Shown here: positions 37,972 to 47,760 of the stretch, piece by piece
How positions within the stretch are numbered: position 1 is the stretch's first letter
Layout: each line of letters begins with the position of its first letter
Source: Clostridium ljungdahlii
Lineage (GTDB): Bacteria; Bacillota; Clostridia; Clostridiales; Clostridiaceae
Length of the DNA: 64,000 nucleotides
NCBI RefSeq assembly: GCF_001636845.1
Contig: NZ_LITT01000058.1
Location: forward strand, 221,062-285,061
Direction: 5' to 3'
Translations under genes and position numbers: made by a program
Notes under the pieces: model-generated
The model's input: only the letters and a program-made list of their open reading frames with translations
Told to the model about the DNA's origin: nothing
The model's database searches: none

Positions 37972-38165
37972 AGTAATCGCCTCTTTAAATTAGATTTATA
38001 TTCATAGGTTTACATAATATTCTATTTAACTTCTAGATAATTATACAGTATAATCGAAATTTTTGCATTAGGTAAGAAGCTTAATTAATTTTACGTTCAT
38101 AATTGAAATTGCAATTAAAAAGTAATATTATCAATAAATAAGATAAAATTTTGGGAGTGTGTCCA

Positions 38166-39146
38166 TTGAAATATATGAAAAAATATATACATAAATACTG
38201 GAAGGGTTTTTGTCTTGCTATATTTTGTCTTGCTGTGGAAGCAATGTGTGATTTGATGCAGCCTACTATAATGTCAAAAATAGTAGATATAGGTGTAGCA
38301 AATAAGAATATGGATTATATAGTTAAGCATGGATTTATAATGCTGACAATTACTGGATTAGGTGCGCTAGGTGCATCAGGACGTAATATATTATCTGGAA
38401 GTGTTTCTCAAAAATTTAGTAAGGATTTAAGGGAAGATTTATTTAAAAGAATTCAAAGCTTTTCCTTTAACAGTATTGATAAATTTAAAAGTAGTTCACT
38501 TATAACACGTCTTACCAATGATGTAACTCAAGTTCAAAATTTTGTCAATGGACTTATGAGGATATTTGTGAAGGCTCCTATTGTTTGTATTGGAAGTATT
38601 ATTATGGCGTCCAAACTGAATTTACATTTAGCAGTGATTTTGTTTATTATAATACCAATTATAGTTTTACTTATATTCTTAAATATGAAAATAGGATATC
38701 CCTATTTTATGAAGGTTCAAGTATCACTTGATAAAATAAATTCTGTTATGAGGGAATATTTGTCCGGAGTAAGGGTGGTAAAGGCATTTAACAGATTTAA
38801 TTATGAAAGTGAAAAATTTAAAATTGCAAATGAAAATTTAGGAAAATTAACTACAACTGCAATGCGTATCATGTCTTTATTTTCTCCAGGAAGAAATTTG
38901 ATTATAAATATAGGAATAATATGTGTTTTGTGGATTGGTGGAAAGTATGTAGAGGCAGGAAGCATTCAAGTAGGACAAATAATTGCTTTTACTAATTATA
39001 TGACACAAATACTTTTTTCTATTATGATGATATCTGCTATATTCAATGTATTTGCTAGATCTAAAGCTTCAGCAGTTAGAATTTTTGAAGTATTGGATGA
39101 GGAGGATGACATAGAGCTTAATGAAGTATCTGTAAATTTTATGTAA
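38166..39146 (+). pseudogene. ABC exporter subunit 1, transmembrane half, ended by an in-frame TAA
   Basis: The first 326 codons encode the six-helix transmembrane domain of a type I ABC exporter (KYWKGFCLAIFCLAVEAMCDL opening, SVSQKFSKDLREDLFKRIQSFSF coupling region, SGVRVVKAFNRFNYE). It ends at TAA (39144-39146), exactly where the linker to the ATPase domain lies. The next codons continue in the same frame into the ATPase domain, so this is one gene broken by a single nonsense change (AAA to TAA would explain it). The TTG at 38166 is favoured by GGGAG eight bases upstream. The intact partner subunit follows at 39891. Confidence 0.8.
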
Positions 39147-39884
39147 AGAGGGAGGATAGATTTTGAAAATGTATGTTTTTCCTATTCAGAAGGGCATCAA
39201 GTTATAAATAATATTAGTTTTACCTGTATGCCAGGGGAAACAGTTGGTATTGTTGGACCTACAGGTTCAGGTAAAAGCAGCTTAGTGAATTTAATACCTA
39301 GATTTTATAATGTAACTTCTGGAATAATAAAAATTGATGGAGTGAATGTACAGAATATAGATGAAAAAATTTTGATGGATAAAATAGCTTTAGTGCCTCA
39401 AAAAACAACATTGTTTACTGGAACTGTTTTTGAGAATATAAGATGGGGCAGAGAAAATGCTTCTCTAGAAGAAGTAAAAAAAGTGTGTGAAATTTCAGAA
39501 GTTAATGAATTTATACATAGATTTCCTGAAAAATATGATACTAAAATTGGACAAGAAGGAATTAATTTTTCAGGTGGACAAAAACAGAGAATTTCCATAG
39601 CACGTGCACTTATTAAAAAGCCTGAAGTACTTATATTTGATGATTGTACAAGTGCATTAGATGCAGTTACAGAAATTAGGATAAGAGAAAATTTAAGAAA
39701 ATATTTAAGAAATTTAACGTGTATCATAATTTCACAGAAAATATCTTCTATAATGTGGGCTGATAAAATACTTGTAATTGATGGTGGAAAATTAATAGGT
39801 ATTGGAAAACACGATGAACTTATGAAAAACTGTAAAACTTATGAAGACATATTCATATCTCAGTTTGGAAAGGAGAGCATATAA
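39147..39884 (+). pseudogene. ABC exporter subunit 1, ATPase half, after the in-frame stop
   Basis: In the same frame as the upstream half, the reading continues RGRIDFENVCFSYSEGHQV (A-loop Tyr) into Walker A (GPTGSGKSS), signature FSGGQKQR and Walker B. The first in-frame ATG after the stop is at 39228, which would omit the A-loop strand, so a separate functional ATPase is unlikely without readthrough. Walker B ends FDD instead of the catalytic Asp-Glu, and the H-loop His is Gln (SQKISS). These are the marks of the degenerate ATPase site of heterodimeric exporters of the TM287/LmrC type, not extra decay. Confidence 0.8.
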
Positions 39885-39890
39885 GAGGAT

Positions 39891-41726
39891 ATGGGAAAGT
39901 ATGATAGAAATAACATAGCGGTGCCTTTAGGGTCTAGAAAGAGAGGAAGGGGAAGAAGACTTGGACCTGCGGAAAAACCAAAAAATTTAAGAAAAACGAT
40001 TCTAAGACTGTGGAAATATTTTGGAAGTGAAAGAAAATTGTTAGTTATAATACTCATATCTGTAATAATAGATTCTGCAGTAGGGCTTATGGGACCTTAT
40101 CTTTTAGGAAAAGCTATTGATGCCATGTCAGAATCCTATGGAAAAGTAAACTTTCATATTCTTTGGATAATGGTTATGCTGCTTTTATTAACTTATGTAG
40201 TGGATGCTATTTTAACTTTTTTTCAGGGATGGATTATGGCAGGGGTAGCCCAGCGGATAATAATGGGTCTTAGAAAAAACTTATTCGGTAAACTTCAAAA
40301 ACTTCCTTTATCTTTTTTTGATATGAATACTCACGGAGAAATTATGAGCAGACTTACAAATGATGTAGAAAACGTAAGTAGTACTATATCACAATCTACT
40401 GTTCAGCTTATGTCAGGGGTAATAACAGTTTTAGGATCTTTTGTAATGATGCTTATATTAAGTCCGTTTCTTACTTTTGTAACTTTAATTACAGTACCTA
40501 TGGTCTTTTTATTAACTAAGAGTATAGCAAAAAAAACAAATCCGCTGTTTAAAAATCAACAGATAGAACTTGGAAAACTTAATGGACATATAGAGGAAAC
40601 AATATCTGGGTTCCAAGTAGTAAAAGCTTTTAATCATGGAGAAAAGTGTGTAGAGGAATTTAATAAAATAAATTCTTCCCTATGTGAAGTAGGATTAAAA
40701 GCCCAAATTTGGTCAGGATTTTTAATGCCAATTATGAATGTAATAAACAATATAGGTTTTGCAGCTGTAGCAGGTGTAGGGGGAGTTTTAGCTTTAAAAA
40801 ATATTATAACAGTGGGAGTTATAGCTAGTTTTTTAAGTTATTCAAGGCAATTTGCAAGACCATTAAATGATATAGCTAGTATATTTAATACACTCCAATC
40901 AGCAGCAGCAGGTGCAGAAAGAGTATTTGAAGTGCTGGATGAAAAAGAGGAGTTGAAAGATATTTCTCATGCAAAAGTATTTGAGCATGTAAAAGGGCGG
41001 GTTACCTTTGAAAACGTAAGCTTCTGCTATAGAAAAGATGTTAAAATACTAAAAAACATAAATTTTGATATAAATCCAGGTACAAAAGTTGCTCTTGTTG
41101 GATCTACAGGAGCTGGCAAAACAACTATTGTAAATTTGATCACCAGATTTTATGATGTATCAGATGGTAAAATTTTGATTGATGGAGAGGATATAAGAAA
41201 TTATAAGAGAGATAGTCTTAGAAAATGCTTTGGCATAGTTCTTCAGGATACGTATCTTTTTGCAGGAACAATACTTGAAAATATCAGGTATGGTAAATTA
41301 GATGCAGATTTTACTGAAATTAAGCAGGCAGTCAGGTTTGCTAATGCAGAGACATTTATTGAAAGACTTCCACAGAAATACAATACTTTAATTCATGAGG
41401 GAGGAAACAATTTAAGCCAAGGTGAAAGGCAGCTTATAGCTATATCAAGGGCAATACTTTCAAATCCTGCAATACTTATTCTAGATGAAGCTACTAGTAA
41501 TGTGGATACACTAACAGAACTTAAGATAGAGGATGCCATGAATAAACTTATGAAGGGGAGAACTAGTTTTATTATTGCCCATAGGTTAAGCACTATTAAA
41601 AATTCAGATATTATAATGGTAGTAGATAAGGGAGAAATAATAGAGAAAGGAAGCCATAGAGATTTAATTAAAAAGAAGAGTATGTATTACAATATGTATT
41701 ATAATCAATTTTATAGAAAAGAGTGA
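39891..41726 (+). CDS. ABC exporter subunit 2 (fused transmembrane and ATPase domains)
   Basis: This 611-residue half-transporter has an unusual basic, Gly/Arg-rich N terminus, six helices, and an ATPase domain with consensus Walker A (GSTGAGKTT), signature LSQGERQL, Walker B with catalytic Glu (ILILDEATSNVD) and His in the H-loop (IIAHRLST). It is the consensus-site partner of the interrupted subunit just upstream, forming an LmrCD/TM288-like heterodimeric drug or lipid exporter. The ATG lies six bases after the upstream stop. Alone it may be non-functional or could homodimerise. Confidence 0.9.
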   Translation: MGKYDRNNIAVPLGSRKRGRGRRLGPAEKPKNLRKTILRLWKYFGSERKLLVIILISVIIDSAVGLMGPYLLGKAIDAMSESYGKVNFHILWIMVMLLLLTYVVDAILTFFQGWIMAGVAQRIIMGLRKNLFGKLQKLPLSFFDMNTHGEIMSRLTNDVENVSSTISQSTVQLMSGVITVLGSFVMMLILSPFLTFVTLITVPMVFLLTKSIAKKTNPLFKNQQIELGKLNGHIEETISGFQVVKAFNHGEKCVEEFNKINSSLCEVGLKAQIWSGFLMPIMNVINNIGFAAVAGVGGVLALKNIITVGVIASFLSYSRQFARPLNDIASIFNTLQSAAAGAERVFEVLDEKEELKDISHAKVFEHVKGRVTFENVSFCYRKDVKILKNINFDINPGTKVALVGSTGAGKTTIVNLITRFYDVSDGKILIDGEDIRNYKRDSLRKCFGIVLQDTYLFAGTILENIRYGKLDADFTEIKQAVRFANAETFIERLPQKYNTLIHEGGNNLSQGERQLIAISRAILSNPAILILDEATSNVDTLTELKIEDAMNKLMKGRTSFIIAHRLSTIKNSDIIMVVDKGEIIEKGSHRDLIKKKSMYYNMYYNQFYRKE

Positions 41727-41856
41727 CTATAAAAAATTTTGATACTACTAATAGCAACGAATAAGTATTTTTTATAGTCTTTGAATTACACGCTTTTTTA
41801 GTGATATATTAAATATAGAAAGATTCAAAAATATAAAAAATAATGGGGTAGTTATT

Positions 41857-44001
41857 ATGGAGAATAAAGTATTAACTGTATGTCCTTACTGTGGTGCTGG
41901 TTGCAGACTGTATTTAGTGGTTGAAGATGGTAAAATTAAGAGAGCTGAGCCTGCTATGGGCAGAACCAATGAGGGAGAGCTGTGTCTTAAAGGTTATTAT
42001 GGATGGGATTATTTAAACGATCCTAAACTTTTAACTCCACGTATAAGAAAACCTAAGATACGAAAAAATGGCAAGTTCGAAGAAGTTACTTGGGATGAAG
42101 CTATCAGTTTTACTGCAAAAAGATTAGGAGAAATAAGAGACAAGTATGGTGCTGATTCTATAATGGGTACTGGTTGTTCTAGAGGTCCTGGAAATGAAGC
42201 TAACTATATTATGCAAAAATTTATGAGGGCTGTTATTGGGACAAATAATGTGGACAACTGTGCTAGAGTTTGTCATGGACCTTCTGTAGCTGGACTTGCT
42301 AAAGTGTTGGGAAATGGTGCAATGTCTAATAGTATTCCTGAAATTGATAATGCAGACCTGGTATTTATTTTTGGGTATAATCCTGCAGAATCTCATCCTA
42401 TGGTAGCAAGAAGAATAGTGAAAGCAAGACAAAAAGGTGCAAAAATAGTAGTAGTGGACCCTAGGATAACAGAAAGTGTAAGGATTTCAGATTTATGGCT
42501 TCCGATAAAGGGCGGTACTAATATGGCGCTTGTAAACGGTTTTGCCAATATTCTTATTAATGAAGGTTTATACAATAAAGATTACGTAGAAAAATATACA
42601 GAAGGACTTGATGAATATATTAAAGTTATAAAGAAATATACACCTGAATATGTAGAAAAAATAGTAAATGTACCAGCAGAAAAGATTAAAAAAGCTATGG
42701 AAATGTATGCTTCAGCTAAAAACCCAATGATACTTTATGGTATGGGAGTATGTCAATTTGGTCAAGCTGTAGATGTGGTAAAAGGATTAGCTGGATTGGC
42801 ACTGCTAACGGGAAATTATGGAAGACCAAGTGTCGGAATAGGACCTGTAAGAGGACAAAACAACGTACAGGGAGCTTGTGATATGGGAGCACTTCCAAAT
42901 AATTTTCCAGGATATCAAAGTGTTACGGATAAAAATGTGAGAGAAAAATTTGAAAAAGCCTGGGGAGTAAAAAATCTTCCAGACAAGATTGGCTATCATT
43001 TGACTGAAGTACCTAAAGCAGTACTTGAGGAACATAAATTAAAGGCATATTATATCATGGGTGAAGATTGTGTTCAAAGTGATCCAAATTCAAATGAAGT
43101 AAGGAAGGCTTTGGATGAGCTTGAATTTGTAGTAGTTCAGGACATATTTATGAATAAAACTACATTACATGCAGATGTGATTCTGCCAGCAACTGCCTGG
43201 GGAGAACATGAAGGGGTATATAGTGCTGCAGATAGAGGATTGCAAAAGTTTAACAAGGCAGTTGAACCAATTGGTGAAGCAAAACCTGATTGGCAGATAA
43301 TTTGTGAGTTATCTTCAGCTATGGGATATAAAATGCACTATAACAACACAAAGGAAATATGGGATGAGATGAGAAGCCTTTCACCTAAATTTGCAGGTGC
43401 AACTTATGAGAAAATGGAAACTTTAGATGGTGTACTTTGGCCATGTCCTACAGAAGACCATCCAGGAACTCCTGTTTTGTATGAAAACAATGAATTCAGT
43501 ACTCCGAGCAAAAAGGGTATTTTATTTGCTTCAGAATGGAGATCTACAGAAGAATCACCAGATGAGAAATATCCACTTAGTTTGTGTACAGTCAGAGAAA
43601 TAGGTCATTACTCTGTAAGGACAATGACGGGAAATTGCCGTGCTCTACAGCAGCTGGAAGATGAACCTGGAAAAATACAGATGAGTATAGAAGATGCAGA
43701 AGAGCTTGGAATTAAAACAGGGGATTTAGTTAGGGTATCTTCAAAAAGAGGTTCTGTAGTAACACGGGCAAATGTTACAGATAGAGTTTTAAAAGGAGCT
43801 ACTTATATGACTTACCAATGGTGGATTGGTGCTTGCAATGAACTTACAGTGGATAATCTGGATCCTATATCAAAAACTCCAGAATATAAATACTGTGCAG
43901 TTAAGGTCGAAACAATAGAAGACCAAGATAAAGCTGAAGAGTATATTGATGATACTTATAAAGCTTTGCGTAAAAAGTTGGGTATTGTAACTGCAAATTA
44001 G
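41857..44001 (+). CDS. fdhF: Formate dehydrogenase H homologue with Cys at the catalytic position
   Basis: This 714-residue molybdenum (or tungsten) bis-MGD enzyme oxidises formate or reduces CO2. Its length and sequence track Escherichia coli FdhH almost end to end. The N terminus has one [4Fe-4S] site (Cys9, Cys12, Cys16, Cys43). The catalytic loop is NNVDNCARVCHGPSVAG with Cys139 (codon TGT at 42271-42273) where FdhH has selenocysteine; the neighbouring His is present. The late YMTYQWWIGACNELT motif binds the cofactor. TGGGGTA precedes the ATG. It stands alone with no electron-transfer or FdhD gene beside it, so its partners are unknown. Confidence 0.93.
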   Translation: MENKVLTVCPYCGAGCRLYLVVEDGKIKRAEPAMGRTNEGELCLKGYYGWDYLNDPKLLTPRIRKPKIRKNGKFEEVTWDEAISFTAKRLGEIRDKYGADSIMGTGCSRGPGNEANYIMQKFMRAVIGTNNVDNCARVCHGPSVAGLAKVLGNGAMSNSIPEIDNADLVFIFGYNPAESHPMVARRIVKARQKGAKIVVVDPRITESVRISDLWLPIKGGTNMALVNGFANILINEGLYNKDYVEKYTEGLDEYIKVIKKYTPEYVEKIVNVPAEKIKKAMEMYASAKNPMILYGMGVCQFGQAVDVVKGLAGLALLTGNYGRPSVGIGPVRGQNNVQGACDMGALPNNFPGYQSVTDKNVREKFEKAWGVKNLPDKIGYHLTEVPKAVLEEHKLKAYYIMGEDCVQSDPNSNEVRKALDELEFVVVQDIFMNKTTLHADVILPATAWGEHEGVYSAADRGLQKFNKAVEPIGEAKPDWQIICELSSAMGYKMHYNNTKEIWDEMRSLSPKFAGATYEKMETLDGVLWPCPTEDHPGTPVLYENNEFSTPSKKGILFASEWRSTEESPDEKYPLSLCTVREIGHYSVRTMTGNCRALQQLEDEPGKIQMSIEDAEELGIKTGDLVRVSSKRGSVVTRANVTDRVLKGATYMTYQWWIGACNELTVDNLDPISKTPEYKYCAVKVETIEDQDKAEEYIDDTYKALRKKLGIVTAN

Positions 44002-44128
44002 GATATATAAGAGTTATTGCATAATTAACATGATTATGATATTATATCAACAAGTAAAATTAAAAATAATGTGTATTTCGGTTGGACAAATATTTATTTG
44101 TTTTCAAGAAGATAATATGACTTTTGGG

Positions 44129-44164
44129 GTGGAAAGTCCTTTAGGGGGCTTTCTACTTTTTTAA
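44129..44164 (+). terminator. Intrinsic terminator after fdhF
   Basis: GTGGAAAGTCC pairs with GGGCTTTCTAC (wobble pairs included) and is followed by TTTTTTAA. It lies 128 bases past the fdhF stop and just upstream of the antiporter. Confidence 0.75.
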
Positions 44165-44184
44165 GCTAAAATAAGGAGGTTATA

Positions 44185-45375
44185 ATGGAAAAAACTTTAT
44201 TAGATATAGTGTTAATTCTTATATGTACAAGGATAGGTGGAATTATTAGTAGAAAGTTGAAGATGCCAGAGGTTTTAGGGGCACTCATTGCAGGTGTAAT
44301 ACTTGGTCCTGTTATTTTAAATGTTGTTCAGTATGATGATAATATAAAGCTTCTCTCAAATTTAGGAGTAATTATGCTCATGTTTCTTGCAGGTCTTGAG
44401 ACTAATATTGAAGAATTTAAAAAAGCAGGTTTATCTTCTTTTATAATTGCCATGTGCGGCATTATTTTACCTCTTATTTTGGGAACTTTAAGTGCATATA
44501 TGTTTTTTAATAATTTCCTAGAAAATGTATTTGTTGGAGTTATTTTAACGGCCACTAGTGTAAGTATTAGTGTGGAAACTCTTAAGGAACTTGGTAAGCT
44601 AAATACAAGGGCTGGTATAAATATTTTGGGAGCTGCTGTAATAGATGATGTTTTAGGGCTTATGCTCATATCTATAGTACTTGCAGTAGCCCAAAACTCT
44701 GGTTCTGGAGCCTCAGCTTCCGGGATGATGTCACTTGTTTTTGTGTTTGTAAAAATAATTTTATTTTGTGGATTTTCTATATTGGCCATAGTGTGTTTAC
44801 CTAAGTATATAAATAAATTTACTAGGGATGTAAAACCAGGTAAAGATATGCTCACCTTTTCATTGGCGTTTGCACTTTTAATAGCGTGTGCTGCGGAATA
44901 CCTTGGTATAGCAGCTATTACAGGGGCATATATATGCGGTCTTATACTTTCTTCTATTGAGCATAAAAAATATTTAGAAAGAAATATCAAAGCAATTTCT
45001 TCTGGATTTTTATCACTTATATTTTTTGCAAGTGTGGGCATTGAAGCAAATTTAAAAGGTCTCAATCTAGAAGTACTCATTATTACCTTAGTTATGTTTG
45101 TTATTGCAGTTATTGGAAAAATGATTGGATGTGGTGGTGCAGCTAGAGCTCTTAAAATGAGTAAAAGTGAGTCCTTACAAATTGGAGTAGGTATGATCTC
45201 TAGAGGTGAAGTTGCTATAATTACTGCAAATATAGGATTACAAAAAAATATTATATCGGAGGAAATATTTCTTCCAACTTTAATGGTTGTAATACTTACT
45301 ACAATTATAACTCCTGTACTTCTAAAAGTGGCTTTTTCTTATAAAAAGAATTCTTTGTCTGAGCTAGATATTTAA
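44185..45375 (+). CDS. CPA2-family cation/proton antiporter (KefB/NapA type)
   Basis: This 396-residue membrane protein has about twelve helices. It shows the CPA2 fold: PEVLGALIAGVILGP early, GVIMLMFLAGLETNIEEFKKAG, VLTATSVSISVETLKELGKLNT, and AAVIDDVLGLMLISI with the conserved double-Asp helix (IDD, about residue 153) that carries the ions. There is no C-terminal TrkA-N domain, so it is the short NapA-like form. It exchanges Na+ or K+ for H+. TAAGGAGG lies seven bases upstream. Confidence 0.88.
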   Translation: MEKTLLDIVLILICTRIGGIISRKLKMPEVLGALIAGVILGPVILNVVQYDDNIKLLSNLGVIMLMFLAGLETNIEEFKKAGLSSFIIAMCGIILPLILGTLSAYMFFNNFLENVFVGVILTATSVSISVETLKELGKLNTRAGINILGAAVIDDVLGLMLISIVLAVAQNSGSGASASGMMSLVFVFVKIILFCGFSILAIVCLPKYINKFTRDVKPGKDMLTFSLAFALLIACAAEYLGIAAITGAYICGLILSSIEHKKYLERNIKAISSGFLSLIFFASVGIEANLKGLNLEVLIITLVMFVIAVIGKMIGCGGAARALKMSKSESLQIGVGMISRGEVAIITANIGLQKNIISEEIFLPTLMVVILTTIITPVLLKVAFSYKKNSLSELDI

Positions 45376-45412
45376 ATCATCCTTAATTGTGAATTGTGAA
45401 TTGATTAAAACA
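45376..45412. repeat. Dispersed intergenic repeat, inverted fragment
   Basis: The sequence AATCATCCTTAATTGTGAATTG, read on the minus strand, gives CAATTCACAATTAAGGATGATT. This resembles the GATAATTGACAG...GGATGATTT core of the repeats at 34521 and 48649. It follows the antiporter stop directly. Confidence 0.5.
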
Positions 45413-45545
45413 TCTGGACACTATAGTAAAATACAATTATAATTTAGCTAAAGAAACAGAAAATCTGGAATTGGATAAAGAAATGAAGAAACGCACTATC
45501 TAAATGTATGAAATTAAAAAATAATTGTTGTTGGGAGATGGTATT

Positions 45546-46973
45546 GTGTTTAAGAAAATAAGTAAGTTTATTGTGGTAGCTGCCGCGTGTGGATTGCTAT
45601 TTGTGGGGAAAAATTGCTATGCTGCAGAAAATTATAGAATTTGGAATAATGATGCCACCTCTAATGTAGCCAATAACAAGACATGGACAATAAGTTTTAA
45701 TAAGAATATTGATATAAATTCAGCAAAAAACTCTATTAAAGTATATGAGCAAGACAATAATCAATCAGTAGCAGTTAATGTAGTGAGTTCAAAATCAGAT
45801 GTTGTGCAGGTTTCACCTGAAAATCCCTACACTTCTGGTGAAAAATACGTTTTGGTAATAGATAATAACTTAAAATCTACTGATGGCAAGCAATTAAATG
45901 AAGGAGTAAAATACAATTTTACAGTAGATGGGCAAAATAGTTCCAATGGTGAAATTTCAATAGAAAATTATACTCAGTATTACAATGCGGTAAAGGATGC
46001 ACTTTCTAATTATAAGGATACTTTAGTTTTAAATATAACAAACTATGATAGGAGCACTTATAATTTGGGTGTCATAGATAAGATTTTGCAGGACAATCCA
46101 AATTTAAGAGATTGGTATTCAAGTGCAGGAAGTAATATTGAAGGTTCTAGTTCTACTAAAATGACTATAAATTTTAAGTATGATGATACTAAGCAAAATT
46201 TAATAACTAAGGAAAATGCAATACAGCAAAAAGTCGATCAAGTAGTAAACAGTGTCACAACACCTCAAATGAAAGACTATGAAAAAGAATTGGCACTTCA
46301 CGATTATGTGGTAAATAATACAGAATATGATCAAAGGGCAGGTACAGCGGATATGCCTGATGATTCCTATACTGCTTATGGAGTTTTAGTGAATAAAACA
46401 GCAGTTTGTCAGGGTTATGCAGATGCTATGGACAGGCTTCTTACAGCTGCTGGTATAGAATGTAAAATGGTAATAGGACAGGGAAATGATGGAGATGGAT
46501 GGATAAGCCATGCCTGGAATATAGTAAAAATACAGGGTGAATATTATGAACTTGATTCTACCTGGGACGATCCTGTTACAAATGATGGATCCAAGCTCCT
46601 TTCACATTCTTACTTCAATATAACTGATTCTCAGATTGCCCAAGATCATGAGTGGGATAAATCAGATTATCCTGAATGTAACAGTACTGACTATAGTTTT
46701 GACAAGCTAAATGTGACGGAGAAAGATAGATATGGCAATGATATAAATGTTGTAGGTAATTATAGTGACTTTTACAATGCATTAAAAAATTATGTAATTA
46801 GTCAGAGGCAATCTTTTAGCATTAAAATATTAAATTATAATTCTACAAATTACAATGTTCCAAAAACCTTGAAGCAAATAGTTACCAAATATAATATTTA
46901 TGGAGACTATAATTTGACCTACTATTCAGACGAAATATCAGGTGCAGAAGTTTTCACAATAGTAAAATCTTAA
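45546..46973 (+). CDS. Secreted transglutaminase-like protein with Ig-like N-terminal domain
   Basis: This ~475-residue secreted protein has a signal peptide (FKKISKFIVVAAACGLLFV...CYAA). An SbsA-type Ig-like domain follows at about residues 35-125 (TWTISFNKNID...SGEKYVLVID). A transglutaminase-like domain lies near residues 240-375 with the complete triad: TAVCQGYADAMD (Cys), ISHAWNIVKI (His) and YELDSTWDDP (Asp). Such clostridial proteins act as surface cysteine peptidases or cross-linkers. Two further repeats of a YTQYYNAVKDAL/YSDFYNALKNYV motif flank this domain. The GTG at 45546 follows GGGAGATGG; the longer TTG start is less likely. Confidence 0.85.
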   Translation: MFKKISKFIVVAAACGLLFVGKNCYAAENYRIWNNDATSNVANNKTWTISFNKNIDINSAKNSIKVYEQDNNQSVAVNVVSSKSDVVQVSPENPYTSGEKYVLVIDNNLKSTDGKQLNEGVKYNFTVDGQNSSNGEISIENYTQYYNAVKDALSNYKDTLVLNITNYDRSTYNLGVIDKILQDNPNLRDWYSSAGSNIEGSSSTKMTINFKYDDTKQNLITKENAIQQKVDQVVNSVTTPQMKDYEKELALHDYVVNNTEYDQRAGTADMPDDSYTAYGVLVNKTAVCQGYADAMDRLLTAAGIECKMVIGQGNDGDGWISHAWNIVKIQGEYYELDSTWDDPVTNDGSKLLSHSYFNITDSQIAQDHEWDKSDYPECNSTDYSFDKLNVTEKDRYGNDINVVGNYSDFYNALKNYVISQRQSFSIKILNYNSTNYNVPKTLKQIVTKYNIYGDYNLTYYSDEISGAEVFTIVKS

Positions 46974-46982
46974 TTGAAGAAA

Positions 46983-47008
46983 GTAAGGGGGTCTCTGATC
47001 CCCTTACT
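46983..47008 (+). terminator. Intrinsic terminator
   Basis: GTAAGGGG pairs with CCCCTTAC across nine bases, followed by TTAATTG; the T-tract is weak. Confidence 0.7.
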
Positions 47009-47104
47009 TAATTGTTACATGTATTTGAAATGAATTATATTATTGTAAAGTTTTATATAAATGACGTATAATTTATATAAACGATTTAGTCAGGAGGGAA
47101 CAAA

Positions 47105-47629
47105 ATGGATAAAAAATTATGGGAAAAATGTGTTGAATTTCACGGACATTTATGTCCTGGACTTGCAATAGGCTATAAGGCCAGTGAGGCAGCTAAAGAA
47201 AAAATGGGAATTTCTTTTTCAAAAGATGAGGAGATAGTGTGCATAACTGAAAACGATGCCTGTGGAGTAGATGCGGTTCAGGTAATAACAGGGTGCACTA
47301 TGGGAAAGGGAAACTTAATTTATAGAGACCGCGGTAAAATGGCGTTTAGTTTTTTTAATAGAAAAAATGGTGATGCTCTGAGAGTGGTATTAAAAAATTG
47401 GCCGAGAAGTGGGGACAGACAAAAAGATATTGATTATTTGCTAAATTGCCCTTGTGAAAAATTATTTTATTATAAAAAACCAGAGTTTTCTGTGCCGGAA
47501 AAGGCTAGGTCATTTAATAACATAGTATGTGAAAATTGTGGAGAAGATACGGCTGAGCACAGAATTAGAATAATGAATGGAAAAAAGGTATGTTTAGATT
47601 GTTTTAAAGAGTATTCAAGGAAAGAATAA
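47105..47629 (+). CDS. FmdE-family protein
   Basis: This 174-residue protein belongs to the FmdE/FwdE family first found with molybdenum/tungsten formylmethanofuran dehydrogenases. It has the N-terminal CVEFHGHLCPGLAIGYKAS motif, TENDACGVDAVQVITGCTMGKGNL, and a C-terminal zinc-finger-like CENCGED...CLDCF. These features fit metal binding or metallo-cofactor handling. The nearest Mo/W enzyme is the formate dehydrogenase 3 kb upstream, but the link is only suggestive. GGAGGG precedes the ATG. Confidence 0.88.
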   Translation: MDKKLWEKCVEFHGHLCPGLAIGYKASEAAKEKMGISFSKDEEIVCITENDACGVDAVQVITGCTMGKGNLIYRDRGKMAFSFFNRKNGDALRVVLKNWPRSGDRQKDIDYLLNCPCEKLFYYKKPEFSVPEKARSFNNIVCENCGEDTAEHRIRIMNGKKVCLDCFKEYSRKE

Positions 47630-47760
47630 ATATTTTAATAATATCTTAAAATTTTATATTTGGTTATAATTTTATACTTCTTTTATTAATAAATATAGTA
47701 TAGTATATTTATGATATATATTAATCTTTATCAAACTAAATTAAAAAGGAGTTTAAACAC

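Noticed and set aside
39140..39230. Frameshift between ABC halves
   Set aside because: The codons on both sides of the TAA are in the same frame; it is a nonsense change rather than an insertion or deletion.
42271..42273. Selenocysteine codon in the formate dehydrogenase
   Set aside because: The codon at the catalytic position is TGT (Cys), and there is no in-frame TGA inside the gene, so no Sec insertion is needed.
44328..45080. 250-codon antisense ORF opposite the antiporter
   Set aside because: Exactly overlaps a conserved membrane protein in the opposite strand; amino acid content is that of a shadow frame.
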